Assembly: GCA_024694125.1 (NCBI GenBank)
Contig: JAILKE010000005.1
Location: 1-43,149, forward strand
Source of the DNA: Bacteroidales bacterium
Lineage (GTDB): Bacteria; Bacteroidota; Bacteroidia; Bacteroidales; UBA3663
DNA: 43,149 bases
Reading direction: 5' to 3'
Shown here: piece by piece, positions 24,891 to 33,671 of the stretch
How the letters are laid out: every line of letters begins with the position of its first letter
Numbering within the stretch: the stretch's first letter is position 1
The notes under the pieces: model-generated
Told to the model about the DNA's origin: nothing
The model's database searches: none
Seen by the model: the letters and a program-made list of their open reading frames with translations, nothing else
Program-made: the position numbers and the translations under genes

Positions 24891-25790
24891 ATGAAAAAGA
24901 TTCGTGTGGCCATTGTTGGATACGGCAATATTGGCAAGTATGCGCTGGATGCTGTAGATGCAGCTCCCGATTTCGAGTTAGTAGGCATTGTACGCCGCAA
25001 GGGCGCTGAAGACAAGCCAGCAGAACTTGCCAACATCAACGTTGTTAAGGACATCAAGGAACTCAAGGATGTGGACGTAGCTATCCTCGCTACTCCTACC
25101 CGCAGCGTCGAGGAATACGCCAAGCAGTGTCTGGCATTGGGCATCAATACGGTTGACAGCTTCGACATCCATACATCGATCATCGACCTGCGCCGCTCCC
25201 TCGATCCTATTGCCAAGCAGAACAAGGCTGTCAGCATCATCTCTGCAGGTTGGGACCCAGGTTCGGACTCAATCGTACGTACCCTGATGGAGAGTCTCGC
25301 CCCCAAGGGCATCAGCTACACGAATTTCGGCCCAGGCCGTTCCATGGGTCACTCTGTATGCGTCCGCTCCAAGAAGGGTGTCAAGGATGCCCTCAGCATG
25401 ACTATTCCTGTAGGCGAAGGTATTCATCGCCGTATGGTATATGTAGAGCTCGAAGAGGGTTACAAACTCGAGGATGTAGCCAAGGAGATCAAGGCCGATC
25501 CATATTTCGCCAACGACGAGACTCACGTCTTCCAGGTAGAGAGCGTTGACGCCCTCAATGACGTAGGCCACGGAGTAAACCTCACCCGCAAGGGCGTCAG
25601 CGGCAAGACTCACAACCAGCTGTTCGAGTTCAACATGAAGATCAACAACCCAGCCCTCACCGCACAGGTACTGGTCAATGTAGCCCGCGCATCGATGCGT
25701 CAGCAACCAGGCTGCTACACCATGGTCGAAATTCCTGTCATCGACATGCTGTACGGCGACCGTGAGGACTTAATCCGCCATCTCGTATAA
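24891..25790 (+). CDS. ddh: meso-Diaminopimelate dehydrogenase
   Basis: 299 aa from the ATG at 24891; an in-frame upstream extension is AT-rich leader and is rejected. The N-terminus KIRVAIVGYGNIGKYALDAV is the NADP-binding Rossmann loop. VDSFDIHT, SAGWDPGSDSIVRTLMES and FGPGRSMGHSVCVRSKKGV are typical of Ddh. It makes meso-diaminopimelate from tetrahydrodipicolinate in one step with ammonia and NADPH, feeding lysine and peptidoglycan synthesis. The next gene, 21 bp downstream on the same strand, is a PurF-like protein. Confidence 0.94.
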   Translation: MKKIRVAIVGYGNIGKYALDAVDAAPDFELVGIVRRKGAEDKPAELANINVVKDIKELKDVDVAILATPTRSVEEYAKQCLALGINTVDSFDIHTSIIDLRRSLDPIAKQNKAVSIISAGWDPGSDSIVRTLMESLAPKGISYTNFGPGRSMGHSVCVRSKKGVKDALSMTIPVGEGIHRRMVYVELEEGYKLEDVAKEIKADPYFANDETHVFQVESVDALNDVGHGVNLTRKGVSGKTHNQLFEFNMKINNPALTAQVLVNVARASMRQQPGCYTMVEIPVIDMLYGDREDLIRHLV

Positions 25791-25811
25791 CCCCCACAAA
25801 GGATATCGATT

Positions 25812-27266
25812 ATGGCAGGTTTTTTTGGTTCGATTTCCACTTCAAGTTGTGTAGCTGACGTCTATTACGGCACCGACTACAACAGTCACCTGGGTACCCG
25901 CCGTGGCGGTATGGTGACCTACGACTCGGAGTTAGGATTCAAACGAGCCATCCACAGTTTAGAGAATTCATATTTCCGCACGAAGTTCGAGGATGAGTTC
26001 CCGAAGTTCAAGGGCAACAGCGGCATTGGTATCATCTCCGATACCGATGCCCAACCTCAACTCTTCAACTCACACCTCGGCAGGTTCGCCATCTGTACGG
26101 TGGCCAAGATTGTCAACCTGGAGACCATTGCCCAGCAGATACTCAACGAGGGCATGCACCTCACCGAGTTCTCGTCCGGCAGAATCAATCCCACGGAGCT
26201 GACCGGATGCCTCATCGTCAAGGGCAAGACCTTTGTCGAAGGCATCGAGAACGTCTTCCGCACCGTGAGGGGTTCATGCTCGATGTTGCTGCTGACTGAA
26301 GACGGCATCATCGCCGCTCGCGACAGTTGGGGACGCACACCTATCGTCATAGGTCGCAAGGATGGTGCCTACGGCATAGCCAGCGAGACGACCTCATTCC
26401 CCAACCTGGGCTATGAGATTGTCAAGTTTCTGGGCCCAGGCGAGATTGTGCGCATCACAGCCGACAAGATGGAGGTACTCCGCCAGCCCAACCGCAAGAT
26501 GCAGATATGCTCTTTCCTGTGGGTCTATTACGGATTCCCGACATCAGACTACGAGGGTCGCAACACTGAAGAGGTGCGCAATGCCATCGGCTATGCCATG
26601 GGCAAAGCAGACCCAACTGAAGTGGATTGCGCCTGCGGCATACCGGACTCCGGCACAGGCATGGCTATCGGATATTCGCACGGACACCACTGTCCATTCA
26701 TGCGTGCCATATCCAAATACACTCCTACCTGGCCTCGCAGCTTCACCCCTCAGTTGCAGGAACAGCGCAATCTGGTAGCCAAGATGAAGTTGATTCAGAA
26801 CAAGGCCATATTGCGCGACAAGCGTGTTCTCTTCTGCGACGACTCAATCGTCCGCGGAACCCAGCTCCGCGACAATACTGCCTGTCTGTACGAGGCTGGT
26901 GCCAAGGAGGTCCACATGCGTATAGCCTGCCCACCTCTGGTATATGGATGCCGGTTCATCAACTTCACCAGTTCCCGTTCGGACATGGAGTTGATCACTC
27001 GCCGCATCATTGCCGAACTGGAAGGCGAAGAGGCAGCCCAGGACCCAGTCAGACTCAAGGCCTACTCGACGACCGATTCGCCCGAGTACAACCGTATGGT
27101 AGAAATCATCCAAAACAGATTCGGACTCTCTTCCCTGAAGTTCACCAAACTGGAGGACCTGATCGAAGCCATCGGTCTCGACAAGTCTATGGTCTGCACG
27201 CACTGTTTCGACGGTTCATCGGAATACACATTGAACGAAGCTAACCTCGACAACGGTGCCGAATAA
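25812..27266 (+). CDS. Amidophosphoribosyltransferase-like protein without the N-terminal catalytic cysteine
   Basis: 484 aa. The layout is that of PurF: an Ntn glutaminase-like domain (YYGTDYNSHLGTRRGGMV, ARDSWGRTPIVIG) followed by a phosphoribosyltransferase domain. The PRPP loop VLFCDDSIVRGTQLRD is at about residues 339-354 and CGIPDSGTGMAIGYSHG at about 275. In true PurF the mature chain begins with the nucleophile cysteine (MC-G-...). Here the start is MAGFFGSISTSSC: Ala replaces Cys2 and the first cysteine is residue 13. The glutaminase reaction is therefore doubtful; ammonia could be used directly, or the reaction may differ. Similar proteins are annotated amidophosphoribosyltransferase in Bacteroides. 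It shares an operon with ddh, also an ammonia-using enzyme. Confidence 0.85.
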   Translation: MAGFFGSISTSSCVADVYYGTDYNSHLGTRRGGMVTYDSELGFKRAIHSLENSYFRTKFEDEFPKFKGNSGIGIISDTDAQPQLFNSHLGRFAICTVAKIVNLETIAQQILNEGMHLTEFSSGRINPTELTGCLIVKGKTFVEGIENVFRTVRGSCSMLLLTEDGIIAARDSWGRTPIVIGRKDGAYGIASETTSFPNLGYEIVKFLGPGEIVRITADKMEVLRQPNRKMQICSFLWVYYGFPTSDYEGRNTEEVRNAIGYAMGKADPTEVDCACGIPDSGTGMAIGYSHGHHCPFMRAISKYTPTWPRSFTPQLQEQRNLVAKMKLIQNKAILRDKRVLFCDDSIVRGTQLRDNTACLYEAGAKEVHMRIACPPLVYGCRFINFTSSRSDMELITRRIIAELEGEEAAQDPVRLKAYSTTDSPEYNRMVEIIQNRFGLSSLKFTKLEDLIEAIGLDKSMVCTHCFDGSSEYTLNEANLDNGAE

Positions 27267-27279
27267 GGCTCCCAATATA

Positions 27280-27320
27280 CAGCCCTGCCGCAAGTGGATC
27301 GTTCCACTACGACAGGGCTG
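27280..27320 (+). terminator. Hairpin after the PurF-like gene
   Basis: CAGCCCTG (27280-27287) pairs with CAGGGCTG (27313-27320), with an inner GTGG/CCAC stem. No T-run follows. A second perfect hairpin, GATACAATA/TATTGTATC (27332-27340/27351-27359), stands just downstream. Confidence 0.6.
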
Positions 27321-27367
27321 AATTATGTCTGGATACAATATCCCTTTCTGTATTGTATCGTTCAGAG

Positions 27368-27411
27368 TGCGATTGGTGTGCGATTGGAATGCGATTGGTG
27401 TGCGATTGGTC
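27368..27411. repeat. 11-bp tandem repeat, unit TGCGATTGGTG (4 copies)
   Basis: TGCGATTGG followed by TG, AA, TG and TC: four copies with an exact 11-bp period in the non-coding spacer after the PurF-like gene. Two related words, TGCAATCGG and GGCAATCGC, appear in the opposite sense at about 27443-27461. Confidence 0.85.
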
Positions 27412-27553
27412 ATCCCTACCCCATCGTACAGTAACCGCAATGCAATCGGAAGGCAATCGCGCTCCAAACATCAGCACACCGAAGCCTTACCGTCATGCTG
27501 CAGTATGCTACAAGCACCACGGACGGATACGGACTGGAACAGGGAAAAAGAAA

Positions 27554-27580
27554 GGGCGGCCAAATCTATTTTGACCACCC
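27554..27580 (-). terminator. Terminator of the NUDIX regulator gene
   Basis: On the minus strand GGGTGGTCAAA pairs with TTTGGCCGCCC (27564-27554) with G-U pairs, followed by TTTCTTTTTCCC. The rest of 27412-27631 shows no gene. Confidence 0.65.
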
Positions 27581-27631
27581 CTTACATCAAAAGGCTGAAC
27601 TGATAACCAGCCGCCAGCTCTTTGATTGATA

Positions 27632-28393
27632 TTATACGAAGATCAACTTGAGACGCTTGCCGCTGTTGCGCATCGACTCATATTTCTCTTCGTTCAGACG
27701 ATAGTAGATATTACGACCCGTATGTGGCAGCATATCCAATACGCCCGAGTCAAGCACCTTGCGTGAGAAGTTACGACGATCGAACTCCTTGCCCAGCACC
27801 TCCTGATAGATGTTCTGGACCTGAGTCATGGAGAACTTCTCCGGTAAGAGCCGGAAAGCAATAGGTTCGAAACAGATATCTTCCTTCAGGCGATAGTATG
27901 CCTTCTTGACGATATCGTCGTGATCGAACGCCAGAAAATGGAATCCCTTAGGCATATGATTGATTACGTCGAGGACCTCGTGGAAAGGCAGCCATTGTGC
28001 TTCCATCGCGTCATCTCCGCCCCGTACAGGACCAGGGATGACCAGTGCATAATATGCATCGCTAATGACCACGCCGCGAGGATCACGACCTGGTGTGCTG
28101 AATGCACCAAGTTCCGTCATGTAGCGGACCTTGCATCCAGTTTCTTCCTCCAATTCACGACGGGCGCAATCCAAGAGGCTCTCATTTTCCTCGTTGATCA
28201 CGAAACCATCCTCATCAGTTTCAGTCTTAATCTTGATAAATCCGCCAGGCAGTGACATTTTGCCCTGAAATGGTTCAATGCCTCGCTCAATAAGCAGAAT
28301 CTTTAGAATTTTCTCTTTTACATCGTAACCGAAAATCACAGAGTCTGTAGCGACAGCGGGACGCGGATATTTATAACCGTAATTTGGTTTCAT
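27632..28393 (-). CDS. NUDIX-domain winged-helix regulator (NrtR/AraR-like)
   Basis: The ATG at 28393 gives MKPNYGYKYPRPAVATDSVI, the normal family start; the longer frame to 28471 is leader. The 253-aa protein has an N-terminal NUDIX domain (residues ~12-160) and a C-terminal winged helix (FSMTQVQNIYQEVLGKEFDR, RRNFSRKVLDSGVL, then TGRNIYYRLNEE). Proteins of this layout regulate NAD metabolism (NrtR) or sugar use (AraR of Bacteroides), sensing a nucleotide or sugar ligand. The NUDIX box is split: between PGGFIKI and NESLLDCARRELEEETGC there is an insert of about 15 acidic residues. Catalysis may be lost while ligand binding is kept. No obvious target gene is adjacent. Confidence 0.85.
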   Translation of the reverse strand: MKPNYGYKYPRPAVATDSVIFGYDVKEKILKILLIERGIEPFQGKMSLPGGFIKIKTETDEDGFVINEENESLLDCARRELEEETGCKVRYMTELGAFSTPGRDPRGVVISDAYYALVIPGPVRGGDDAMEAQWLPFHEVLDVINHMPKGFHFLAFDHDDIVKKAYYRLKEDICFEPIAFRLLPEKFSMTQVQNIYQEVLGKEFDRRNFSRKVLDSGVLDMLPHTGRNIYYRLNEEKYESMRNSGKRLKLIFV

Positions 28394-28556
28394 AAAAAAT
28401 AATTTAACAATGGAGACGATAAAAATACTTAAACAATTCTTAAATTCTTCGTTCCATGAACGCAAAATCAATGCGAATATACGCTATTCTTTTGTAGCTT
28501 GCAATAGAATTAAAGAATTTTAACACAAAAATATCGGTTTTTCACCTAAAAATGAT

Positions 28557-28564
28557 TATTTTTG
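28557..28564 (+). promoter_or_regulatory. -7 element of ettA
   Basis: TATTTTTG, 48 bp before the ATG. The triplet at the 20-nt spacing is TCG rather than TTG. Confidence 0.5.
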
Positions 28565-28612
28565 CACAAAATTTTAACAAAATAACGCAATAACGAACAC
28601 AAAAATTGAATT

Positions 28613-30310
28613 ATGGCAACTACTGATGACAAAAAAATCATCTTCTCTATGGTTGGCGTCAGTCATACCATTCAGCAGACGCAGAAGCAAGTACTAAAAA
28701 ATATCTATCTCTCGTTTTTCTACGGAGCCAAGATCGGCATCATCGGACTGAACGGTGCAGGTAAATCTACACTGATGAAGATCATAGCCGGACTGATTCA
28801 GCCCTCTCAAGGCGAAGTGGTATGGAGCCCTGGATATAGTGTCGGTTACCTGGAACAGGATCCAAAACTGGATGAGCAAAAGACAGTAAAAGAGAACATT
28901 ATGGAGGGTGTCCAGCACATCTATGATGCTCTGGCTGAGTATGAGGCCGTCAACATGAAGTTTGCAGAGCCCGAATATCTGGAGGATCCCGACAAGATGG
29001 ACCTGCTCATCAACCGCCAGTCCGAACTGCAGGACATCATCGACAGTACCGACGCATGGAACATTGACTCTAAGTTGGACCGCGCGATGGCTGCGTTACA
29101 TTGTCCCCCTGGAGACAGCCCCGTTGACAAGCTGTCCGGAGGCGAGCGCCGCCGCGTCGCTTTGTGTAGATTGTTGTTGACCAAGCCCGATGTACTGTTG
29201 CTCGATGAGCCGACCAACCACCTGGATGCCGAGAGCATCGATTGGTTGGAACAACACCTGCAGCAATATGAAGGTACGGTGATAGCCGTGACTCACGACC
29301 GATACTTCCTCGACGACGTGTCCGAGTGGATACTTGAACTGGACCGCGGTGAAGGAATACCGTGGAAGGGCAACTACTCAAGCTGGTTGGACCAGAAGAC
29401 ACAACGCATGGCTCAAGAGGAAAAAACGGCTTCCAAGCGACGCAAGACGCTGGAACGTGAGCTCGAATGGGTGCGTATGGCGCCCAAAGCACGTCAGGCC
29501 AAGGGCAAGGCCCGTCTGAACAGCTACGACAAGATGCTCAATGAGGAACAGCGCGAACGTGAAGAGAAACTTGAGATCTTCATCCCCAATGGACCTCGCC
29601 TGGGCAACAAGGTTATCGAAGCCATCCATATCAACAAGGCCTTCGGCGACAAGGTGCTGATGAACGACCTCAACTTCATGTTGCCGCCCAACGGCATTGT
29701 GGGCATCATTGGCCCCAATGGCGCCGGCAAGACGACATTGTTCCGAATGATCATGGGTCTGGAGAAGCAGGACTCGGGCGAATTCAACGTTGGCGAAACT
29801 GTCAAACTGGCATACGTGGACCAGCAGCACAAGGACATTGACCCGAACAAGAGCATCTTTGATGTGGTCAGCGGCGGCAGTGAACTGATGCGCATGGGCG
29901 GTCGCGATGTCAATGTACACGCCTATCTGTCACGTTTCAACTTCAACGGTGCCGACCAGGGCAAGAAGTGCGGTGTCCTGTCCGGCGGTGAACGCAATCG
30001 TCTGCATCTGGCCATGGCGCTCAAGGAGGAGGGCAACGTTCTGCTGCTCGACGAGCCGACCAACGACATCGACGTCAATACGCTCCGTGCACTGGAAGAG
30101 GGTCTGGAACAATTCGCAGGCTGCGCTGTAGTCATCAGCCACGACCGTTGGTTCCTGGATCGTATATGTACACATATCCTTGCCTTCGAGGGCGACGGTC
30201 AGGTATTCTTCTTCGAGGGTTCATACACGGATTACGAAATCAACAAGGCCAAACGCCTCGGAACGGAGGAGCCCAAACGTGCTCGCTACCGCAAACTGAT
30301 GGACGACTGA
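28613..30310 (+). CDS. ettA: ABC-F protein, energy-dependent translational throttle EttA
   Basis: 565 aa, two ABC domains and no membrane segment, as in ABC-F proteins that bind the ribosomal E site. First domain: Walker A GLNGAGKST (about residue 45), signature LSGGERRRVAL (about 175), LLLDEPTNHLD. Linker (P-site tRNA interaction motif) about residues 245-320, rich in K, R and E. Second domain: GPNGAGKTT (about 366), LSGGERNRLHL (about 456), LLLDEPTNDID. Length and the FFFEGSYTDYE tail match EttA rather than the resistance-type ABC-F proteins. It gates entry into elongation according to the ATP/ADP ratio. Confidence 0.93.
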   Translation: MATTDDKKIIFSMVGVSHTIQQTQKQVLKNIYLSFFYGAKIGIIGLNGAGKSTLMKIIAGLIQPSQGEVVWSPGYSVGYLEQDPKLDEQKTVKENIMEGVQHIYDALAEYEAVNMKFAEPEYLEDPDKMDLLINRQSELQDIIDSTDAWNIDSKLDRAMAALHCPPGDSPVDKLSGGERRRVALCRLLLTKPDVLLLDEPTNHLDAESIDWLEQHLQQYEGTVIAVTHDRYFLDDVSEWILELDRGEGIPWKGNYSSWLDQKTQRMAQEEKTASKRRKTLERELEWVRMAPKARQAKGKARLNSYDKMLNEEQREREEKLEIFIPNGPRLGNKVIEAIHINKAFGDKVLMNDLNFMLPPNGIVGIIGPNGAGKTTLFRMIMGLEKQDSGEFNVGETVKLAYVDQQHKDIDPNKSIFDVVSGGSELMRMGGRDVNVHAYLSRFNFNGADQGKKCGVLSGGERNRLHLAMALKEEGNVLLLDEPTNDIDVNTLRALEEGLEQFAGCAVVISHDRWFLDRICTHILAFEGDGQVFFFEGSYTDYEINKAKRLGTEEPKRARYRKLMDD

Positions 30311-30358
30311 TGCAGCGCATCGGTCCCATTCTAACACGGACTACTCGTCCTATTATTA

Positions 30359-30395
30359 AAACAGAGGGCCAGCACTCAGTGCTGACCCTCTGTTT
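30359..30395 (+). terminator. Terminator of ettA
   Basis: AAACAGAGGGCCAGCAC pairs with GTGCTGACCCTCTGTTT with a single G-U pair around the loop TCA. Confidence 0.85.
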
Positions 30396-30454
30396 GTATT
30401 GGACACCTGCGCCTCCTTCCAACGTCGAAGGAGGCAAGCTATATGTCAAAAGTA

Positions 30455-30477
30455 AGCCCACCACAGGATGATGGGCT
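30455..30477 (-). terminator. Terminator of cysK
   Basis: On the minus strand AGCCCA pairs with TGGGCT and is followed by TACTTTT. A further GCCTCCTT/AAGGAGGC hairpin (30411-30435) lies beyond it. Confidence 0.65.
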
Positions 30478-30484
30478 AATGGGT

Positions 30485-31420
30485 TTATCCATTGTTGGCA
30501 AAAAGTTCTGTGCTGAGGTATCGCTCTCCTGTATCGGGCAACAATACTACGATATTCTTTCCTGCATACTCCGGACGCAATGCCAACTGCAAGGCTGCAT
30601 AGGCAGCAGCGCCTGAAGAAATGCCTACCAGCAAGCCCTCCTCTCGAGCCAGTGCTCGAGCCGTTTCCATTGCTTCGTCATTGCCTACAGGAATGACCTC
30701 ATCGACGACCTCTCGGTGGAAGTTATTGGGCACGAAACCTGCGCCTATTCCCTGCAACTTATGTGGACCAGCAGGCTTGCCAGACAAGACAGCTGAAGTA
30801 GCTGGCTCAACTGCTACGACTTGGACCTGGGCATTGTGCTGCTTCAAGGCTGCTCCCACGCCACTCACCGTACCACCAGTACCGACGCCAGCGACAAAGA
30901 CATCGACCTTGCCCTCGGCATCATTCCATATCTCCTGGCCAGTCGAAGCCTGATGAGCCGCCGCATTGGCAGGGTTATTGAACTGCTGCAGAATAACGGC
31001 ACCGGGAATGGAGTCACGCAGTTCTTCGGCTTTCTCGATGGCGCCCTTCATTCCTGCACTGCCACTGGTCAGGACTATCTCTGTTCCATAAGCTGCAGCC
31101 AGACGGCGACGCTCGACGGACATAGTCTCGGGCATGGTCAGGATAACGTGATAACCTCGTACGGCACCGACCAGCGAAAGACCTACACCCGTATTGCCCG
31201 AGGTAGGCTCAATGATGGTTCCACCAGGCTTGAGGATGCCCTTCTGCTCTGCATCATTGATCATAGCAAGTGCTATTCTATCCTTGGCCGATCCGCCAGG
31301 ATTGAATGCCTCTACCTTGGCAATGATATTTGCCTTTGCTTCTCTCTTGCTGGCGAATTTGCTCAGCTGCACCAAAGGAGTGTGACCTACCAGGTCAATG
31401 ATGTTCGAATGTATAGCCAT
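30485..31420 (-). CDS. cysK: Cysteine synthase A
   Basis: 311 aa, fold-type II PLP enzyme. The PLP lysine is expected at Lys46 in NPGGSAKDRIALAMI. The substrate loop EPTSGNTGVGLS (about residues 71-82) and the phosphate-binding GVGTGGTVSGVG (about 175-186) are present. It forms L-cysteine from O-acetylserine and sulfide. No serine acetyltransferase gene is adjacent. Confidence 0.95.
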   Translation of the reverse strand: MAIHSNIIDLVGHTPLVQLSKFASKREAKANIIAKVEAFNPGGSAKDRIALAMINDAEQKGILKPGGTIIEPTSGNTGVGLSLVGAVRGYHVILTMPETMSVERRRLAAAYGTEIVLTSGSAGMKGAIEKAEELRDSIPGAVILQQFNNPANAAAHQASTGQEIWNDAEGKVDVFVAGVGTGGTVSGVGAALKQHNAQVQVVAVEPATSAVLSGKPAGPHKLQGIGAGFVPNNFHREVVDEVIPVGNDEAMETARALAREEGLLVGISSGAAAYAALQLALRPEYAGKNIVVLLPDTGERYLSTELFANNG

Positions 31421-31462
31421 AATATATACGATTTTAAAAGGTTGTTATTTCTTTGAACGATG

Positions 31463-31493
31463 CAAAGGTAAAGCCTTTTGTCCAAAAAAACAA
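31463..31493 (-). promoter_or_regulatory. Promoter of cysK
   Basis: Minus strand TTG (31493-31491), 20-nt spacer, TACCTTTG (31470-31463), 43 bp before the ATG. A second TATCTTTG at 31532-31525 lacks a -33 element. Confidence 0.75.
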
Positions 31494-31643
31494 ATAATGA
31501 AAAGAGAAAATGCACATCGACCATCAAAGATACCACAGTTATGGTAGATGCCACCCCCACTATCTGGATAATGTGTGAAGACTGTGCTCTCTCGATTCGA
31601 TTTCCACGCGGTCCAACTGGAAGGGAAATTGGCCATTCGACAA

Positions 31644-33671
31644 TCAACGGACACGAGAATACAGATTCTCTATTGAGAGACCGACACCGACTGAGTACGC
31701 CTGCCCTGTGGTAAGCGGAGAATTGTAGAAATAATTATCTGGTTGATAGCCCAGGACATTGTCTATGGAAAATGTGACGGTCAACCAGTCTTGCCATCGC
31801 TGCATCAATTGCACCCTGTGAAGATGGTAATCGGAGTAATGCACGGACATCACGCCCTGCTCTGGATGCTGCGTCGAACGGTACTCGTCATGTGTTACGT
31901 CCGACAACCATCTGCCGCTGAGCAGCAACGACAGACTGTAATCGGAGCCGAACTTATGTTCGTAGTCTATGCGGTAATTGCAAGCATGTGGACGAGTCGG
32001 CATGAACTGATTGGGTGCCTGGTCTGGATTATGCTCGTAGGTATAGCAATAAGCCAATTTGGCGCCAAGACCATTGGACCAGCGAGCCTGCCAGGCTGCC
32101 TCTCCCCCAGTTATATCCAATTCAGGGAGGTTGATATAGGGCAGATGGGCTCCATCGGACTGACTCTGGGGCACACCCGTAGTGATGCGGTCGGTAATAT
32201 GATTATAGTACCCCATCAAGGTGAATCGGTTGACTCCATATCCATATTCAGCCGAGAGTGTGAAGTTGTGGCTCTGCTCGGGAGTCAGATCGGCATTGCC
32301 ATCAATGATCCACCCTGGCATGGCTTCATAGGCATAGTGCATCTCCTTCAATGTCGGAGCACGGAATCCCATTCCGTAACTTCCCCTCAGATGACATCGG
32401 TCCCGATGCCACGATGCAGAGACCTTCGGGGTAAGTCGGCTGTGACTGCCCACCTCAAAATAATCATAACGCAGTGCAGACACCAGTTCCCATTGTTCAT
32501 TGATGATCCAGTCATATTGAGCAAAGAGGTCCACTGAAGACTGATGATAGTCTGCATCGGCCAACTTTGTATTGGTCAGGTAATCGTACATATAATCAGC
32601 CCCTATGGTGATTGTCCCCTGTTCCACTTGCCGGTTCCACAAGCAACGCACGGAATTCTGCACATTGCTGTATTCTCTCACATCGAGATCGGAGGTCTGC
32701 AAAGAAGAAGGCACATAATAACGAGTCTTGTCATACTGGTCAAACGAATACGACACTTCAACGTCATCATGCTCCGTAGGGTGCCAATCGGCCTTCACTC
32801 CAGCGCTGTAATCATAGAAACGGGTATGCTCTGACTCGGTGGCATTGCGCACCATCTGTCGGCGATAGAAGCCCAGACGCCCCGTCAGGCGCAATGCCTC
32901 ATTAGGCGTACATACCATACGGTCATTGACGCTCCATACCTCCTGACCGGGCACATAATCTATACGCAATGGAATGGGGTCATTGCACTTGTTGTACACA
33001 CGATAACAATCGGTTCCGCGGTATGACACCTGCAACGAATTGGCCCAAAGACCTTTGTGCAGTCCGAGGTCCAGACCATAACGCTGTTCCCCGTGACTGC
33101 CCCATTTGCCGTGTGTATGCAATTGCCAAGAAGGCAGCCGGCTGACATCCTTGGTAATGATATTGATCACACCGCCATTGGCACTGCTGCCATACAATGC
33201 CGAGGCAGCGCCCTTGACGATTTCTATATGGTCAATATTCCCGATCACAAGGCGCTCATAGTCTATGTTGTCGTTGGTCTCGCCTGCCAATCGCTCTCCA
33301 TCGACCAAGAAAAGCACGGACTGACCGGCAAATCCTGCGAGGTTCATATTGACCTGCATATTCATTGAGTACGAAAACTCAACTCCCGGCAATTCCTGCT
33401 GGAGCAGACCTTCGACATTGGTTACATCGAGCCGCTGTATATCAGCCGCCGAAATAAGCTGGGTCAAGACGGGAGATTCGCTGAGCAACTTCGGTGTACG
33501 TGTGGCTGTAACTACTACTTGATCCAGATCTATGCCCTCTTTCTCCCAGTTGCTGTACAAGCCACAACCACGCGGCAACGTATCGGCCCCAAGGGCATCA
33601 CTGCCATCCTCTGCATACATAGGGATGGCACAAGAAATACATATTGACGTCAAAAACAAGAATACCCTCAT
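31644..33671 (-). CDS. TonB-dependent outer-membrane receptor, probable heme receptor
   Basis: 675 aa with a signal peptide (about residues 1-20, MRVFLFLTSICISCAIPMYA). A TonB-box-like DLDQVVVTATRTP (about 48-60) is followed by the plug (ESPVLTQLISAADIQRLDV; YGSSANGGVINIITKDV) and a 22-strand barrel ending in VGVGLSIENLY. There is no carboxypeptidase-like N-terminal extension, unlike SusC proteins. GFRAPTLKEMHYAYEAMPGW and GNADLTPEQSHNF match the FRAP/NPxL region seen in heme receptors. Its ATG overlaps the stop of the upstream HmuY-like gene by 4 bp, so it is the likely HmuR-type partner that imports heme or a related porphyrin. The ligand is inferred from context. Confidence 0.88.
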   Translation of the reverse strand: MRVFLFLTSICISCAIPMYAEDGSDALGADTLPRGCGLYSNWEKEGIDLDQVVVTATRTPKLLSESPVLTQLISAADIQRLDVTNVEGLLQQELPGVEFSYSMNMQVNMNLAGFAGQSVLFLVDGERLAGETNDNIDYERLVIGNIDHIEIVKGAASALYGSSANGGVINIITKDVSRLPSWQLHTHGKWGSHGEQRYGLDLGLHKGLWANSLQVSYRGTDCYRVYNKCNDPIPLRIDYVPGQEVWSVNDRMVCTPNEALRLTGRLGFYRRQMVRNATESEHTRFYDYSAGVKADWHPTEHDDVEVSYSFDQYDKTRYYVPSSLQTSDLDVREYSNVQNSVRCLWNRQVEQGTITIGADYMYDYLTNTKLADADYHQSSVDLFAQYDWIINEQWELVSALRYDYFEVGSHSRLTPKVSASWHRDRCHLRGSYGMGFRAPTLKEMHYAYEAMPGWIIDGNADLTPEQSHNFTLSAEYGYGVNRFTLMGYYNHITDRITTGVPQSQSDGAHLPYINLPELDITGGEAAWQARWSNGLGAKLAYCYTYEHNPDQAPNQFMPTRPHACNYRIDYEHKFGSDYSLSLLLSGRWLSDVTHDEYRSTQHPEQGVMSVHYSDYHLHRVQLMQRWQDWLTVTFSIDNVLGYQPDNYFYNSPLTTGQAYSVGVGLSIENLYSRVR

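Noticed and set aside
31478-31714. 78-codon open frame between cysK and the TonB receptor gene
   Set aside because: It crosses the cysK promoter and the antisense end of the receptor gene; no motif and no promoter.
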